DNA from: an uncultured Dorea sp.
Lineage (GTDB): Bacteria; Bacillota_A; Clostridia; Lachnospirales; Lachnospiraceae
Reading direction: 5' to 3'
Length of the DNA: 8,865 bases
NCBI GenBank assembly: GCA_910578865.1
Contig: CAJTRM010000060.1
Location: 1-8,865, forward strand
Shown here: piece after piece, positions 1-5,900 of the stretch
Layout: the number at the start of each line of letters is the position of its first letter
Numbering within the stretch: position 1 is the stretch's first letter
Notes under the pieces: model-generated
The model's input: only the letters and a program-made list of their open reading frames with translations
Databases searched by the model: none
Told to the model about the DNA's origin: nothing
Made by a program: the position numbers and the translations under genes

Positions 1-52
1 ACGGGGAGATTTTATTTTTTCAAAGTTCAAATTTCATTCTCTATAGGAATGC

Positions 53-358
53 TTATAACTGTGAACTGTACTCTTTAATCTTATCCAGGACGCGCTGTTT
101 TTCTTTCCCTTCCAACGGGGTAGAACAGTAGTCGTTGCGACTGCCTGTTGAAGACATAGAACAGTGGCTCATATTTGGTAGGCAATATATTTGTCCTTGT
201 ATTTTTCAACGCCCTGAAGGACATGAGGATGATGTCCGGTGGCCAGATCTGCTCCTTCATCGACAGCCAGGTGGGCCAGCATTTTCTGTACTTCATTGGG
301 CTGTCCTTCCCGTAGTCGGAACTGTGGTTATTGGACAGGTTGGCGGCACCGTAAAACA
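53..358 (-). pseudogene. Decayed CapA-like (PGA_cap) protein remnant
   Basis: Three pieces of one CapA/PGA_cap-type metallophosphatase-like protein can be read on the minus strand in different frames. Piece one (about 303-358) reads FYGAANLSNNHSSDYGKDS, matching the family's LANNHxxDYG block. Piece two (169-300) holds GADLATGHHPHVLQG followed by EKYKDKYIAY, matching the GADxxxGHHPHVxQGxExYxxxxIAYSLGNF block, but it stops at TGA just where SLGNF should begin. Piece three (53-172) holds SRNDYCSTPLEG and ends in KEYSSQL and a TAA, like the family C-terminus. An intact member has roughly 100 residues between the NNH and GHHPH blocks and about 50 between IAY and SRNDY, so two internal deletions plus frame changes have occurred. 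There is no N-terminal part and no start codon. Intact relatives are extracytoplasmic proteins linked to poly-gamma-glutamate capsule synthesis. The piecewise match is convincing by eye; a short functional peptide is unlikely. Confidence 0.75.
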
Positions 359-383
359 GGCAGCCGGTTTAAGGCTGCCTGTT
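350..383 (-). terminator. Intrinsic terminator of the P-loop gene
   Basis: A perfect 11-bp stem (355-365 with 373-383, arm AACAGGCAGCC) closes a 7-nt loop. Read on the minus strand it is followed by a short T run (TTTT, complement of 353-356). It begins 14 bases after the stop of the minus-strand P-loop gene, the right place and direction to end that transcript. It also separates that gene from the decayed CapA remnant beyond it. Confidence 0.85.
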
Positions 384-396
384 ATGTATTTGATTA

Positions 397-819
397 TTAA
401 TTTACAAACGCACAACCATCCAGGTTAATTGCGGATAATTCTTCTTTTTTAGCGCTGATGCTTATGTAGAATTCAATGCCGCATTCCTGGGAAATCTTTT
501 TCAGTCTTTCGATAAATTCAGGCATGTTATCCATAGAAATGTCGGCATGCTTTAAGATTCCGTCGATGAATACGCATTCAATATCATGGTTGGAGCTGTA
601 CATACCGTACAGAAATCCAATGTATGCATCAGTTGTTCCGATTGCCGGAAAATCATCCATGCAGATCGTGCGGATATCAAATGCAACACTTGCGGTGTCG
701 CGGTGTGTCTTCTTTATAAATACTACGTTTCCATTACATTTCTTAACCTGAGCGTTAGCCTGCTCAATCATTTGTTGTGTCTTTCCGCTGCCTTTCGGGC
801 CTGTTAATAAATTTACCAT
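397..819 (-). CDS. Small P-loop NTPase-like ATP-binding protein
   Basis: This 140-residue cytoplasmic protein starts with a Walker A motif, GPKGSGKT (residues 7-14), only six residues in. A hydrophobic strand ending in acid, ECVFIDG (81-87), is a good Walker B candidate. The size and the very N-terminal P-loop recall thymidine-kinase-like or RecA-like minimal NTPase folds. The Cys zinc pairs of type II thymidine kinases are absent, so that enzyme is not assigned. No DNA-binding or membrane segment is visible. The ATG is supported by a strong AAGGAGAGG site about 7 bases upstream. The gene is monocistronic, with its own promoter, a palindromic operator candidate and a terminator, and it is divergent from leuS. 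Nucleotide binding is well supported; the substrate and role are unknown. Similar short ATP-binding proteins occur in Clostridia, usually annotated as hypothetical. Confidence 0.85.
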   Translation of the reverse strand: MVNLLTGPKGSGKTQQMIEQANAQVKKCNGNVVFIKKTHRDTASVAFDIRTICMDDFPAIGTTDAYIGFLYGMYSSNHDIECVFIDGILKHADISMDNMPEFIERLKKISQECGIEFYISISAKKEELSAINLDGCAFVN

Positions 820-847
820 GGCAAACCTCTCCTTTATGTATCATATT

Positions 848-864
848 TACTGAACAGTTCAGTA
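848..864. promoter_or_regulatory. 17-bp perfect palindrome, TetR-type operator candidate
   Basis: TACTGAACAGTTCAGTA is a perfect inverted repeat of 8-bp arms around one central base. It lies between the -10 box (880-885) and the start codon (819) of the minus-strand P-loop gene, at about +9 to +25 of the predicted transcript. A bound repressor there would block transcription. The arm sequence and tight spacing resemble operators of TetR-family regulators. It is not a Bacillus-type LexA box, which has four bases between GAAC and GTTC. No regulator gene is present in the window, so the factor would act in trans. Confidence 0.6.
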
Positions 865-879
865 CAATTGCTTATGTTC

Positions 880-908
880 ATTATACACTAAAGAGTGGAA
901 GGGAACAA
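880..908 (-). promoter_or_regulatory. Sigma-A promoter for the P-loop gene
   Basis: On the minus strand a perfect TATAAT (880-885) stands 17 bases after TTGTTC (903-908). The predicted start of transcription is near 873, giving a 5' leader of about 55 bases that contains the palindrome at 848-864. It is divergent from the leuS promoter; the two -35 boxes are about 55 bases apart. Confidence 0.75.
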
Positions 909-962
909 CCTAAAAAATAATTTCGTTTTATTTTTCAACCGATAAAAAAGCTTTCTTCGGGC

Positions 963-991
963 TTGACTTATTTTATCATATTTCATATAAT
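963..991 (+). promoter_or_regulatory. Sigma-A promoter for the T-box/leuS transcript
   Basis: TTGACT (963-968) and a perfect TATAAT (986-991) are separated by exactly 17 bases. Transcription should start near 998, giving a leader of about 340 bases before the leuS ATG, which fits a T-box leader. No closer promoter to leuS was seen. Confidence 0.85.
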
Positions 992-997
992 AATTAT

Positions 998-1300
998 CGT
1001 ATTTGAAACCAGTGATGTTATGCTGGTATTTGAAAACGGTAAACGTATAGTGCAAGCGACGGAGAAGAGGAGTAGTAAGAGCCTGACGTTTTCAGAGAAC
1101 TGCCGGATGGTGCAAGGCAGGAAACGAAAAGTTCCCAACTCGCCTTGGAGTCCCGGCAGTGAAAATGAAGGATAGCTGTCGGCGGGTATTCCCGTTATAG
1201 AAGATTATGAGTGCATCCGCAGGAAAGGTCTGCGGGTGAAGAAGAGTGGTACCACGGAAATCTAAGCCTTTTCGTCTCTTTGGAGATGAGAAGGCTTTTA
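998..1300 (+). promoter_or_regulatory. T-box leader riboswitch, leucine type
   Basis: The leader carries the hallmark T-box sequence AGAGTGGTACCACGG (1243-1257), whose UGGU (1247-1250) can pair with an uncharged tRNA 3' end ACCA, consistent with the A discriminator of tRNA-Leu. Upstream is a Stem I region with a GGAGTAGTAA element near 1068-1077 and a CTGCC/GGCAG apical stem (1100-1118). The codon CTC at 1139-1141, followed by GCCTT, is the probable specifier and reads Leu. A CGGG/CCCG hairpin near 1183-1195 fits Stem III. Known T-boxes bind uncharged tRNA to stabilise an antiterminator, so expression of the synthetase rises when leucyl-tRNA runs low. The family call is firm; the specifier position is inferred from layout and from leuS downstream. 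Confidence 0.9.
1264..1299 (+). terminator. Regulatory terminator of the T-box leader
   Basis: A 15-bp stem (1264-1278 with 1283-1297, two G-U pairs) with a TTTG loop is followed by a short T run. It begins directly after the T-box sequence, and its 5' arm adjoins the antiterminator region, so the two structures are mutually exclusive. It ends transcription before leuS when charged tRNA-Leu is plentiful. Confidence 0.9.
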
Positions 1301-1334
1301 TACAATCCAAAATCAGGAAAGAGAGGAATACATC

Positions 1335-3764
1335 ATGTCAAAGATCCCTTATAACCATAAGGCAATTGAGAAAAAATGGCGTGAAAACTGGGAAAAGAAC
1401 CCGGTGAATGTAACTGAAAATAAGGACGGGAGCAAGCGGGAGAAGTACTACTGCCTGGATATGTTCCCCTATCCGTCGGGAAACGGCCTCCATGTAGGGC
1501 ACTGGAGAGGCTACGTTATCTCCGACGTGTGGAGCAGGTATAAGCTTCAGCAGGGATATTATATTATCCATCCTATGGGGTGGGATGCGTTCGGGCTCCC
1601 GGCAGAGAACTATGCCATTAAGATGGGCGTCCATCCGTCCATTTCCACGGCAGAGAATGTAAAGAATATCAAGCACCAGATCAATGAGATCGCGGCGCTC
1701 TATGACTGGGACAGGGAAGTCAATACGACGGATCCGGAGTTCTATAAATGGACCCAGTGGATCTTTGTTAAAATGTTTAAAGAAGGGCTTGCCTATGAAA
1801 AGGAATTCCCAATCAACTGGTGCCCGTCCTGTAAGACAGGGCTTGCCAACGAAGAAGTGGTAAACGGAAAATGTGAACGCTGCGGAGCAGAGGTGACCAA
1901 GAAGAATCTCCGCCAGTGGATGTTAAAGATTACAGCGTATGCAGAACGCCTGTTAAATGACCTGGATAAGCTGGACTGGCCGGACAAGGTTAAGAAGATG
2001 CAGACTGACTGGATCGGAAAATCCTACGGTGCAGAGGTAGATTTTCCGGTTGAGGGCAGGGAGGAAAAAATCACAGTCTATACTACAAGGCCAGATACGT
2101 TATACGGAGCTACCTTCATGGTGCTGGCGCCGGAGCATGAGCTTGCAAAAAGTCTTGCCACGGATGAGACAAGAGAGGCAGTAGAAAAGTACATTTATGA
2201 CTCTTCTATGAAATCCAACGTGGATCGTATGCAGGATAAAGATAAGACCGGCGTGTTTACCGGAAGCTATGCGGTCAACCCGCTGAACGGCGAGAAGACG
2301 CCGATCTGGCTCTCGGATTATGTACTTGCCGATTACGGGACAGGGGCGATTATGTGTGTGCCGGCCCATGACGACCGTGACTTTGAGTTTGCAGCTAAGT
2401 TCGGGATTCCGATTGTTCAGGTCATCGCAAAGGACGGCGAGGTCATCGAAAATATGACGGAGGCATATACAGAGGCCAGCGGAATTATGGTTAATTCCGG
2501 GGAATGGAATGGAATGGAGTCTGCAGTCCTTAAGAAAGAGGCTCCGCATATGATCGAGGAGCGCGGGATCGGACGTGCAACGGTAAATTACAAGCTGCGC
2601 GACTGGGTTTTTTCCCGTCAGCGTTACTGGGGCGAGCCCATTCCGATCGTACATTGCCCAGACTGCGGCAACGTTCCGGTGCCGGAGGAAGAGCTGCCGC
2701 TCCGCCTTCCGGATGTAGAGTCCTACGAGCCCACAGGAACCGGTGAGTCTCCGCTGGCAGCCATTGATGAGTGGGTAAACTGTACCTGTCCGGTATGCGG
2801 GAAACCTGCAAAGCGTGAGACAAATACGATGCCTCAGTGGGCAGGGTCATCCTGGTATTTCCTGCGTTATGTAGACAGCCACAACCAGGAGGAGCTGGTG
2901 TCTAAGGAAAAGGCTGATGCGCTGCTCCCGGTAGACATGTATATCGGCGGTGTAGAGCATGCCGTACTGCACCTTCTGTATTCCAGATTTTACACGAAAT
3001 TCCTGTGTGATATCGGGGCTATTGATTTTGACGAGCCTTTCCAGAAGCTGTTCAACCAGGGGATGATCACCGGAAAGAACGGGATTAAGATGAGCAAATC
3101 CAAAGGAAATGTAGTATCGCCGGATGATCTTGTGAGAGACTATGGTTGTGATTCCCTGAGAATGTATGAACTGTTCGTAGGACCGCCGGAGTTGGATGCC
3201 GAGTGGGACGACCGCGGAATCGACGGCGTCAACCGGTTCCTTAAGAGGTTCTGGAACCTTGTCATGGACAGTAAAGAGGCAGGTGTAAAAGCAACGAAGG
3301 AGATGATCAAGGAGCGTCACAGACTGGTAAAGGACATTACCGTCCGTCTGGAGAGCTTCAGCCTGAATACCGCTATCTCCGGATTTATGGAGCATAATAA
3401 CAACCTGATCGAGATCGCAAAAAAAGAAGGCGGCATCGACACAGAGACCCTGTCAACAATGGCAGTCCTTCTCTCCCCGTTTGCACCGCACCTTGCAGAA
3501 GAAGCATGGGAGCAGCTCGGGCATGAGGACAGCGTATTTACAGCCGGCTGGCCTTCCTACGATGAAGAGGCCATGAAAGACGATGAGATTCAGGTTCCGG
3601 TGCAGATTAACGGAAAGACCAGGGCCATCATCTCCATCCCTGCCGACAGCACCAAAGAAGACGCAATCAAAGCCGGAAAAGAAGCAGTAGCAGATAAACT
3701 CAACGGCACAGTCATAAAAGAAATCTACGTACCAAAGAAGATTATAAATATTGTGCAAAAATAG
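1335..3764 (+). CDS. leuS: Leucyl-tRNA synthetase
   Basis: This cytoplasmic class Ia enzyme charges tRNA-Leu with leucine using ATP. At 809 residues it is full length for the bacterial form. The HIGH motif appears as HVGH (53-56) after FPYPSGN. A Cys pair set (C163, C166, C180, C183) forms a probable zinc site. The CP1 editing domain shows the threonine-rich TTRPDT (250-255) and HDDRDFEF (345-352), whose second-motif Asp (D349) aligns with the conserved editing aspartate, so proofreading should be intact. A second Cys cluster (CPDCG and CPVCG) lies just after the editing domain. KMSKS is at 585-589, and the C-terminal region contains the usual VQINGKTRA segment. GAGAGG lies about 8 bases before the ATG. 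It is the only gene of its transcript, under T-box control, and ends at a long hairpin. No oddities were seen in the catalytic motifs. Confidence 0.98.
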   Translation: MSKIPYNHKAIEKKWRENWEKNPVNVTENKDGSKREKYYCLDMFPYPSGNGLHVGHWRGYVISDVWSRYKLQQGYYIIHPMGWDAFGLPAENYAIKMGVHPSISTAENVKNIKHQINEIAALYDWDREVNTTDPEFYKWTQWIFVKMFKEGLAYEKEFPINWCPSCKTGLANEEVVNGKCERCGAEVTKKNLRQWMLKITAYAERLLNDLDKLDWPDKVKKMQTDWIGKSYGAEVDFPVEGREEKITVYTTRPDTLYGATFMVLAPEHELAKSLATDETREAVEKYIYDSSMKSNVDRMQDKDKTGVFTGSYAVNPLNGEKTPIWLSDYVLADYGTGAIMCVPAHDDRDFEFAAKFGIPIVQVIAKDGEVIENMTEAYTEASGIMVNSGEWNGMESAVLKKEAPHMIEERGIGRATVNYKLRDWVFSRQRYWGEPIPIVHCPDCGNVPVPEEELPLRLPDVESYEPTGTGESPLAAIDEWVNCTCPVCGKPAKRETNTMPQWAGSSWYFLRYVDSHNQEELVSKEKADALLPVDMYIGGVEHAVLHLLYSRFYTKFLCDIGAIDFDEPFQKLFNQGMITGKNGIKMSKSKGNVVSPDDLVRDYGCDSLRMYELFVGPPELDAEWDDRGIDGVNRFLKRFWNLVMDSKEAGVKATKEMIKERHRLVKDITVRLESFSLNTAISGFMEHNNNLIEIAKKEGGIDTETLSTMAVLLSPFAPHLAEEAWEQLGHEDSVFTAGWPSYDEEAMKDDEIQVPVQINGKTRAIISIPADSTKEDAIKAGKEAVADKLNGTVIKEIYVPKKIINIVQK

Positions 3765-3768
3765 GCAG

Positions 3769-3835
3769 TGTGAATAGCGAAAGAGATGAGATTACCCTGC
3801 TTGCAGGAGTAAGACCATCTCTTTTGATATTCATA
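3769..3835 (+). terminator. Long multi-part hairpin/terminator after leuS
   Basis: Starting a few bases after the leuS stop, a nearly continuous hairpin of about 67 bases can be folded. The outer stem TGAATA/TATTCA is at 3771-3776 and 3828-3833. After a 3x3 internal loop comes a 9-bp stem AAAGAGATG/CATCTCTTT (3780-3788 and 3816-3824), then a second 3x3 loop, then TTAC/GTAA plus CCTG/CAGG around a CTTG tetraloop with one bulged A. A short T run (3822-3825) follows the 9-bp stem, so it can act as the leuS terminator. The extra outer stem is more than a terminator needs. Confidence 0.75.
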
Positions 3836-3960
3836 GGGCGAATGCCCGACAAGCGAGAAGAAGCGGAGCGGAATCGAGCTTGAGCACTGCCGTGAGGGGG
3901 AACATGCTGCGAGTGGGAATAAGGCTGTCTTTTCTGTTGTTGATTGGAATAATATAGGCG
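3836..3960. other. GC-rich, purine-rich intergenic patch, non-coding
   Basis: No gene is supported here. The stretch begins with a small hairpin GGGC-GAAT-GCCC (3836-3847) and continues as a purine-rich run with repeated GCGGAGCGG and CGAGC-like words up to about 3900. CACTGCC at 3885-3891 is the inverse of GGCAGTG at 3764-3770, at the leuS stop. The base composition contrasts with the AT-rich sequence that follows. It may be a dispersed intergenic repeat or the scar of an insertion, which cannot be told from one copy. Confidence 0.4.
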
Positions 3961-3965
3961 AAGAA

Positions 3966-3994
3966 TTGCAGGAAAAAATCAACTGTGCTATAAT
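3966..3994 (+). promoter_or_regulatory. Extended -10 promoter for the DUF433/DUF5615 unit
   Basis: TTGCAG (3966-3971) and a perfect TATAAT (3989-3994) are 17 bases apart, with TG one base before the -10 box, giving an extended -10. Transcription should start near 4001, about 50 bases before the first gene. No other promoter is obvious before the second or third gene, so the three are probably transcribed together. Confidence 0.75.
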
Positions 3995-4048
3995 ATTAAG
4001 GAATCTTAAACTAGGGATAAAATTATTTGTTAGAGAAGAGGTGCTGGT

Positions 4049-4573
4049 GTGATGGATAAAGAAAAGAAGATTAAGTATTCAGAAGCTTTACTTAATGCGT
4101 ATCAAAATGGTGTATTAAAAATTGTATGGAGCACATCCGGTTTTTCTATAGCTATTGACTCGAAAAGAAAAGAAACGATTCCAGAAATAAAGGAAGAAGA
4201 GTTTGTTGAGTATGCATTTTCTGTAATTAAAATGGTTATTGACTTAGCAGAAGAAAAAGAAATAGATGAAGACTATAAAAATGATTTAGAAACTGCAAAA
4301 AAAATTTTTGATGAAGAACATGACTTAAAAAATCATCTTTATATAAAAAAGAACAGCAAAATAGATTGCTTCAAATTATTAGAATATGAGATTATCAGTC
4401 ATAGAAATGAGGATAATCCAATCAGTATAGAAGTAACATCTGCTATTGTAAAAATGGTAATCGAAAAGGGAGATGATGAATCGACATATACATTTGAAAC
4501 TTCAATGAGAGATTTAGAAGATATAATAGCTAAATTAGTTGAAATAAAGGAAAAAATAGAAATGATACAATAA
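4049..4573 (+). CDS. Unrecognised 174-residue protein, first gene of TA-like unit
   Basis: I do not recognise this family. The protein is soluble-looking, highly charged and rich in Lys, Glu and Ile, with no signal peptide, membrane segment or Cys cluster. The C-terminal part shows a beta-rich stretch (ISIEVTSAIVKMVIEKGDD) followed by TYTFETSMRDLEDIIAKLVE, a strand-then-amphipathic-helix pattern faintly like COMM-type or small adaptor domains. That likeness is by eye only. Start choice is open: GTG at 4049 or the adjacent ATG at 4052. AAGAGG at 4036-4041 lies 7 or 10 bases upstream, and the ATG is slightly preferred as the commoner start. It ends 13 bases before the DUF433 gene and shares its promoter and very low GC. 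It could be a third toxin-antitoxin component, a regulator, or an unrelated passenger. Confidence 0.8.
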   Translation: MMDKEKKIKYSEALLNAYQNGVLKIVWSTSGFSIAIDSKRKETIPEIKEEEFVEYAFSVIKMVIDLAEEKEIDEDYKNDLETAKKIFDEEHDLKNHLYIKKNSKIDCFKLLEYEIISHRNEDNPISIEVTSAIVKMVIEKGDDESTYTFETSMRDLEDIIAKLVEIKEKIEMIQ

Positions 4574-4586
4574 GGAGGAAATAATT

Positions 4587-5015
4587 ATGACAGAGCTATT
4601 GGTAAGAGCAACTGAAACAAAATTTCCTGATATATATACATATAAGAAAAAAGTCCGGACAGAAAAGGAATACGAAGCGGATTTTGGACTAAATTTGAAT
4701 AGTAACGCATATAATAAAAGCATGAAGCGTAATATTATATTCTGGGAAAATGGTTATGTAAATCATCAAGAGATTGAACGGTATTTCAAAAAGATAGCAA
4801 AAAAATTCGCACAGATTCAAATTGATGAAAAAAAGCTAAGTGGTATGCCAGTGATTAAAAATACTAGAATACCTGTTAGTCTTATTGTTGCGTGTTTAAA
4901 AGATGAAATGACTTTTGAAGAAATTTGTGAGGAGTATGAAATTACTAAGGAAGATATAGAAAAGTCTATGGAGTATGTGATGGAAGTTTTGGATATCCCA
5001 TATCAGGAAGGTTAG
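4587..5015 (+). CDS. DUF433 antitoxin-like protein with N-terminal extension
   Basis: Residues about 77-137 match the DUF433 fold, a small winged-helix-like domain common in VapB-type antitoxins. They show the family signature GMPVIKNTRIPVSLIV (86-101), then a TFEEICEEYEIT segment (109-120) and a final helix. Stand-alone DUF433 proteins are usually about 75-80 residues; this one has 142. The first 75 or so residues (with EKEYEADFGLNLNSN and a basic Lys-rich stretch) match nothing I know. Expected role, from the family: bind and neutralise the DUF5615 protein encoded 2 bases downstream, and possibly repress the operon. A strong AAGGAGG lies about 8 bases before the ATG. The gene is AT-rich like its two neighbours. 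DUF433 assignment is confident; antitoxin function is inferred from pairing. Confidence 0.88.
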   Translation: MTELLVRATETKFPDIYTYKKKVRTEKEYEADFGLNLNSNAYNKSMKRNIIFWENGYVNHQEIERYFKKIAKKFAQIQIDEKKLSGMPVIKNTRIPVSLIVACLKDEMTFEEICEEYEITKEDIEKSMEYVMEVLDIPYQEG

Positions 5016-5017
5016 AA

Positions 5018-5407
5018 ATGAAGGTACTATTGGATGAGAATATTACGCCAAAATCAATATCAGTTTTAGAAAAATATGGGCATGATGTTATTCATGTATT
5101 GGATCGATTTGATGCAGGAAAAAGTGATGAAGGTGTATTAGGTTTAGCGCTAGAAGAAAAGCGTGCTTTGATTACATTAAATGGAAAAGATTTTGTGGTT
5201 TTAATTCCGCCGAAGACTGAAATGAAATGGCATTATGGTTTGATTTGGCTTAGAGGATTCCATGTTACTAAGAAAACTTATGAGAGTGTTATGGATGTAA
5301 TTGGACTTTTTTTAAAGGGTAAAGGTGATTCTATAGCAAATACATATTATGCAGTAAAGAAAAAGGGTGATTCATACGAGATAGTTCAAAGATATCCAAA
5401 ATCTTAA
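5018..5407 (+). CDS. DUF5615 PIN-like protein, candidate toxin
   Basis: This 129-residue protein fits the DUF5615 (PIN-like, Mut7-C-related) family. It opens with MKVLLDENITP (D6, E7), continues with GHDVIHV (21-27), then an acidic pair D37-E38 in KSDEGVLGLALE, then ALITLNGKDF (50-59). PIN-like toxins are metal-dependent RNases that use clustered acidic residues. Here the usual T-L-D-x-D-F block reads T-L-N-G-K-D-F, so one acidic position is Asn (N55) while D58 remains. Activity could be altered or the residues re-registered. The start overlaps nothing but sits 2 bases after the DUF433 stop, with AGGAAGG (5005-5011) as ribosome site inside that gene, so translation is probably coupled. DUF433-DUF5615 pairs are a recognised toxin-antitoxin arrangement; nuclease activity here is inferred. 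Confidence 0.85.
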   Translation: MKVLLDENITPKSISVLEKYGHDVIHVLDRFDAGKSDEGVLGLALEEKRALITLNGKDFVVLIPPKTEMKWHYGLIWLRGFHVTKKTYESVMDVIGLFLKGKGDSIANTYYAVKKKGDSYEIVQRYPKS

Positions 5408-5530
5408 AAAATGTCGATGTGAAATTTAGCAGATTCTTTTGAAAACATAGTGAGGTTATGGAGCAAGGCGAGGTCGATACGCCGTAAGGCAGTCCTTGAC
5501 TGAACGGATGTTGTCAATTATACCATGATA
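5408..5530. other. Intergenic stretch after DUF5615, no gene seen
   Basis: No reading frame with a ribosome site is convincing. From about 5440 the composition becomes more GC-rich, and two small hairpins occur: GGCG/CGCC (5467-5470 with 5480-5483) and CAGTC/GACTG (5490-5494 with 5498-5502). Neither is followed by a T run, so they are poor terminators. The abrupt composition change next to the IS-like tip suggests a junction between sequences of different origin. Confidence 0.35.
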
Positions 5531-5538
5531 CATAAGGG

Positions 5539-5587
5539 GCGTTGCAAAATAGATGAGGAATCATCTATGGAGCAACGCTCCATTTTT
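5539..5587 (+). terminator. Tip hairpin with T run, probable transcription stop
   Basis: The outer stem GCGTTGC/GCAACGC (5539-5545 with 5572-5578) and inner perfect stem ATAGATGA/TCATCTAT (5549-5556 with 5561-5568) enclose a GGAA tetraloop, with a symmetric 3x3 internal loop between. TCCATTTTT follows. Such tip hairpins shield IS transposases from outside transcription. This is also the first good stop for the DUF433/DUF5615 transcript, whose own 3' end has no hairpin. Confidence 0.65.
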
Positions 5588-5644
5588 CTGCCCAAAACAG
5601 AAAAGCAGGCTCCGGAGAATCTGCCATCCGTGGTATAATAAGAT

Positions 5645-5698
5645 ATGTCAAGTAAATTAAAATACCATAAGAATTATACCGAACCTGTTGAAACTTAA
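5645..5698 (+). pseudogene. Transposase N-terminal fragment, 17 codons
   Basis: ATG to TAA encodes MSSKLKYHKNYTEPVET. The pattern resembles the first residues of IS1182-like transposases and then diverges. No further transposase residues can be found in any frame up to the next gene at 5901, so the remaining 400-500 codons have been lost by deletion, not only by frameshift. The -10-like TATAAT at 5634-5639 is only 5 bases before the ATG, so it would not give a normal leader. Confidence 0.45.
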
Positions 5699-5829
5699 CA
5701 ATCATTTAATTTGATGATTTTTCGACACTTCCAATACGACAGAAAGAAGAAATGTCAGCGTTGATTGGTGTCAAATAATTTGTAAACAGAGTTTCAAACA
5801 AGATATTTTTAAAGATCCGATTGTTTATA
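5699..5829. other. AT-rich intergenic stretch, nothing recognised
   Basis: Six-frame reading shows only short frames without ribosome sites. No transposase tail, no inverse copy of the GGGGCGTTGC tip and no hairpin terminator were found. It may be flanking DNA that preceded the promoter of the next gene before the IS-end fragment was left behind. Confidence 0.3.
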
Positions 5830-5858
5830 TTGAGCATAAGATAGCGGAATGATATGAT
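5830..5858 (+). promoter_or_regulatory. Sigma-A promoter for the DUF3795-led cluster
   Basis: TTGAGC (5830-5835) and TATGAT (5853-5858) are 17 bases apart. Transcription would start near 5865, about 35 bases before the DUF3795 ATG. No terminator is visible in the 87, 29, 28 and 71 base gaps between the following genes, so one transcript could cover all five. Confidence 0.6.
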
Positions 5859-5900
5859 GTATTTAGAATAATAAAAATAGATTAGGAGAGATACATAACT

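Larger units (their letters stand above)
5531..5698 (+). mobile_element. Truncated left end of an IS (IS1182-like) element
   Basis: A GGGGCGTTGC-type tip, a strong tip hairpin (5539-5578), a TATAAT with upstream TG (5631-5639) and a short reading frame MSSKLKYHKNYTEPVET (5645-5698) occur in the order seen at the 5' end of transposase-bearing insertion sequences. The KYHKNYTEPV string resembles the N-terminus of IS1182-type transposases, in which the next residues are usually of the QLxLPL kind. Here the similarity ends after EPV and a TAA follows two codons later. The rest of the transposase and the right end are missing. The IS family call is from memory of the N-terminal pattern and needs a search. 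Confidence 0.5.

Noticed and set aside
37..53. Terminator hairpin at the end of the CapA remnant
   Set aside because: Only a 5-bp CATTC/GAATG stem with no clear T run in either direction; too weak to call.
135..428. Plus-strand 97-codon open frame over the CapA remnant and terminator
   Set aside because: It runs antisense through recognisable CapA motifs and the terminator hairpin, lacks a good ribosome site, and has no protein-family features.
848..864. LexA/SOS box
   Set aside because: The Firmicutes LexA site needs GAAC and GTTC four bases apart; here they are separated by one base.
2100..2654. Long minus-strand open frames inside leuS (also 2847-3395)
   Set aside because: These are antisense shadows of a well-conserved leuS in GC-richer sequence; there are no ribosome sites or known motifs.
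3725..3982. Minus-strand 85-codon frame after leuS
   Set aside because: It crosses the leuS end and the long hairpin, has low-complexity Ser/Phe composition and no motif or promoter.
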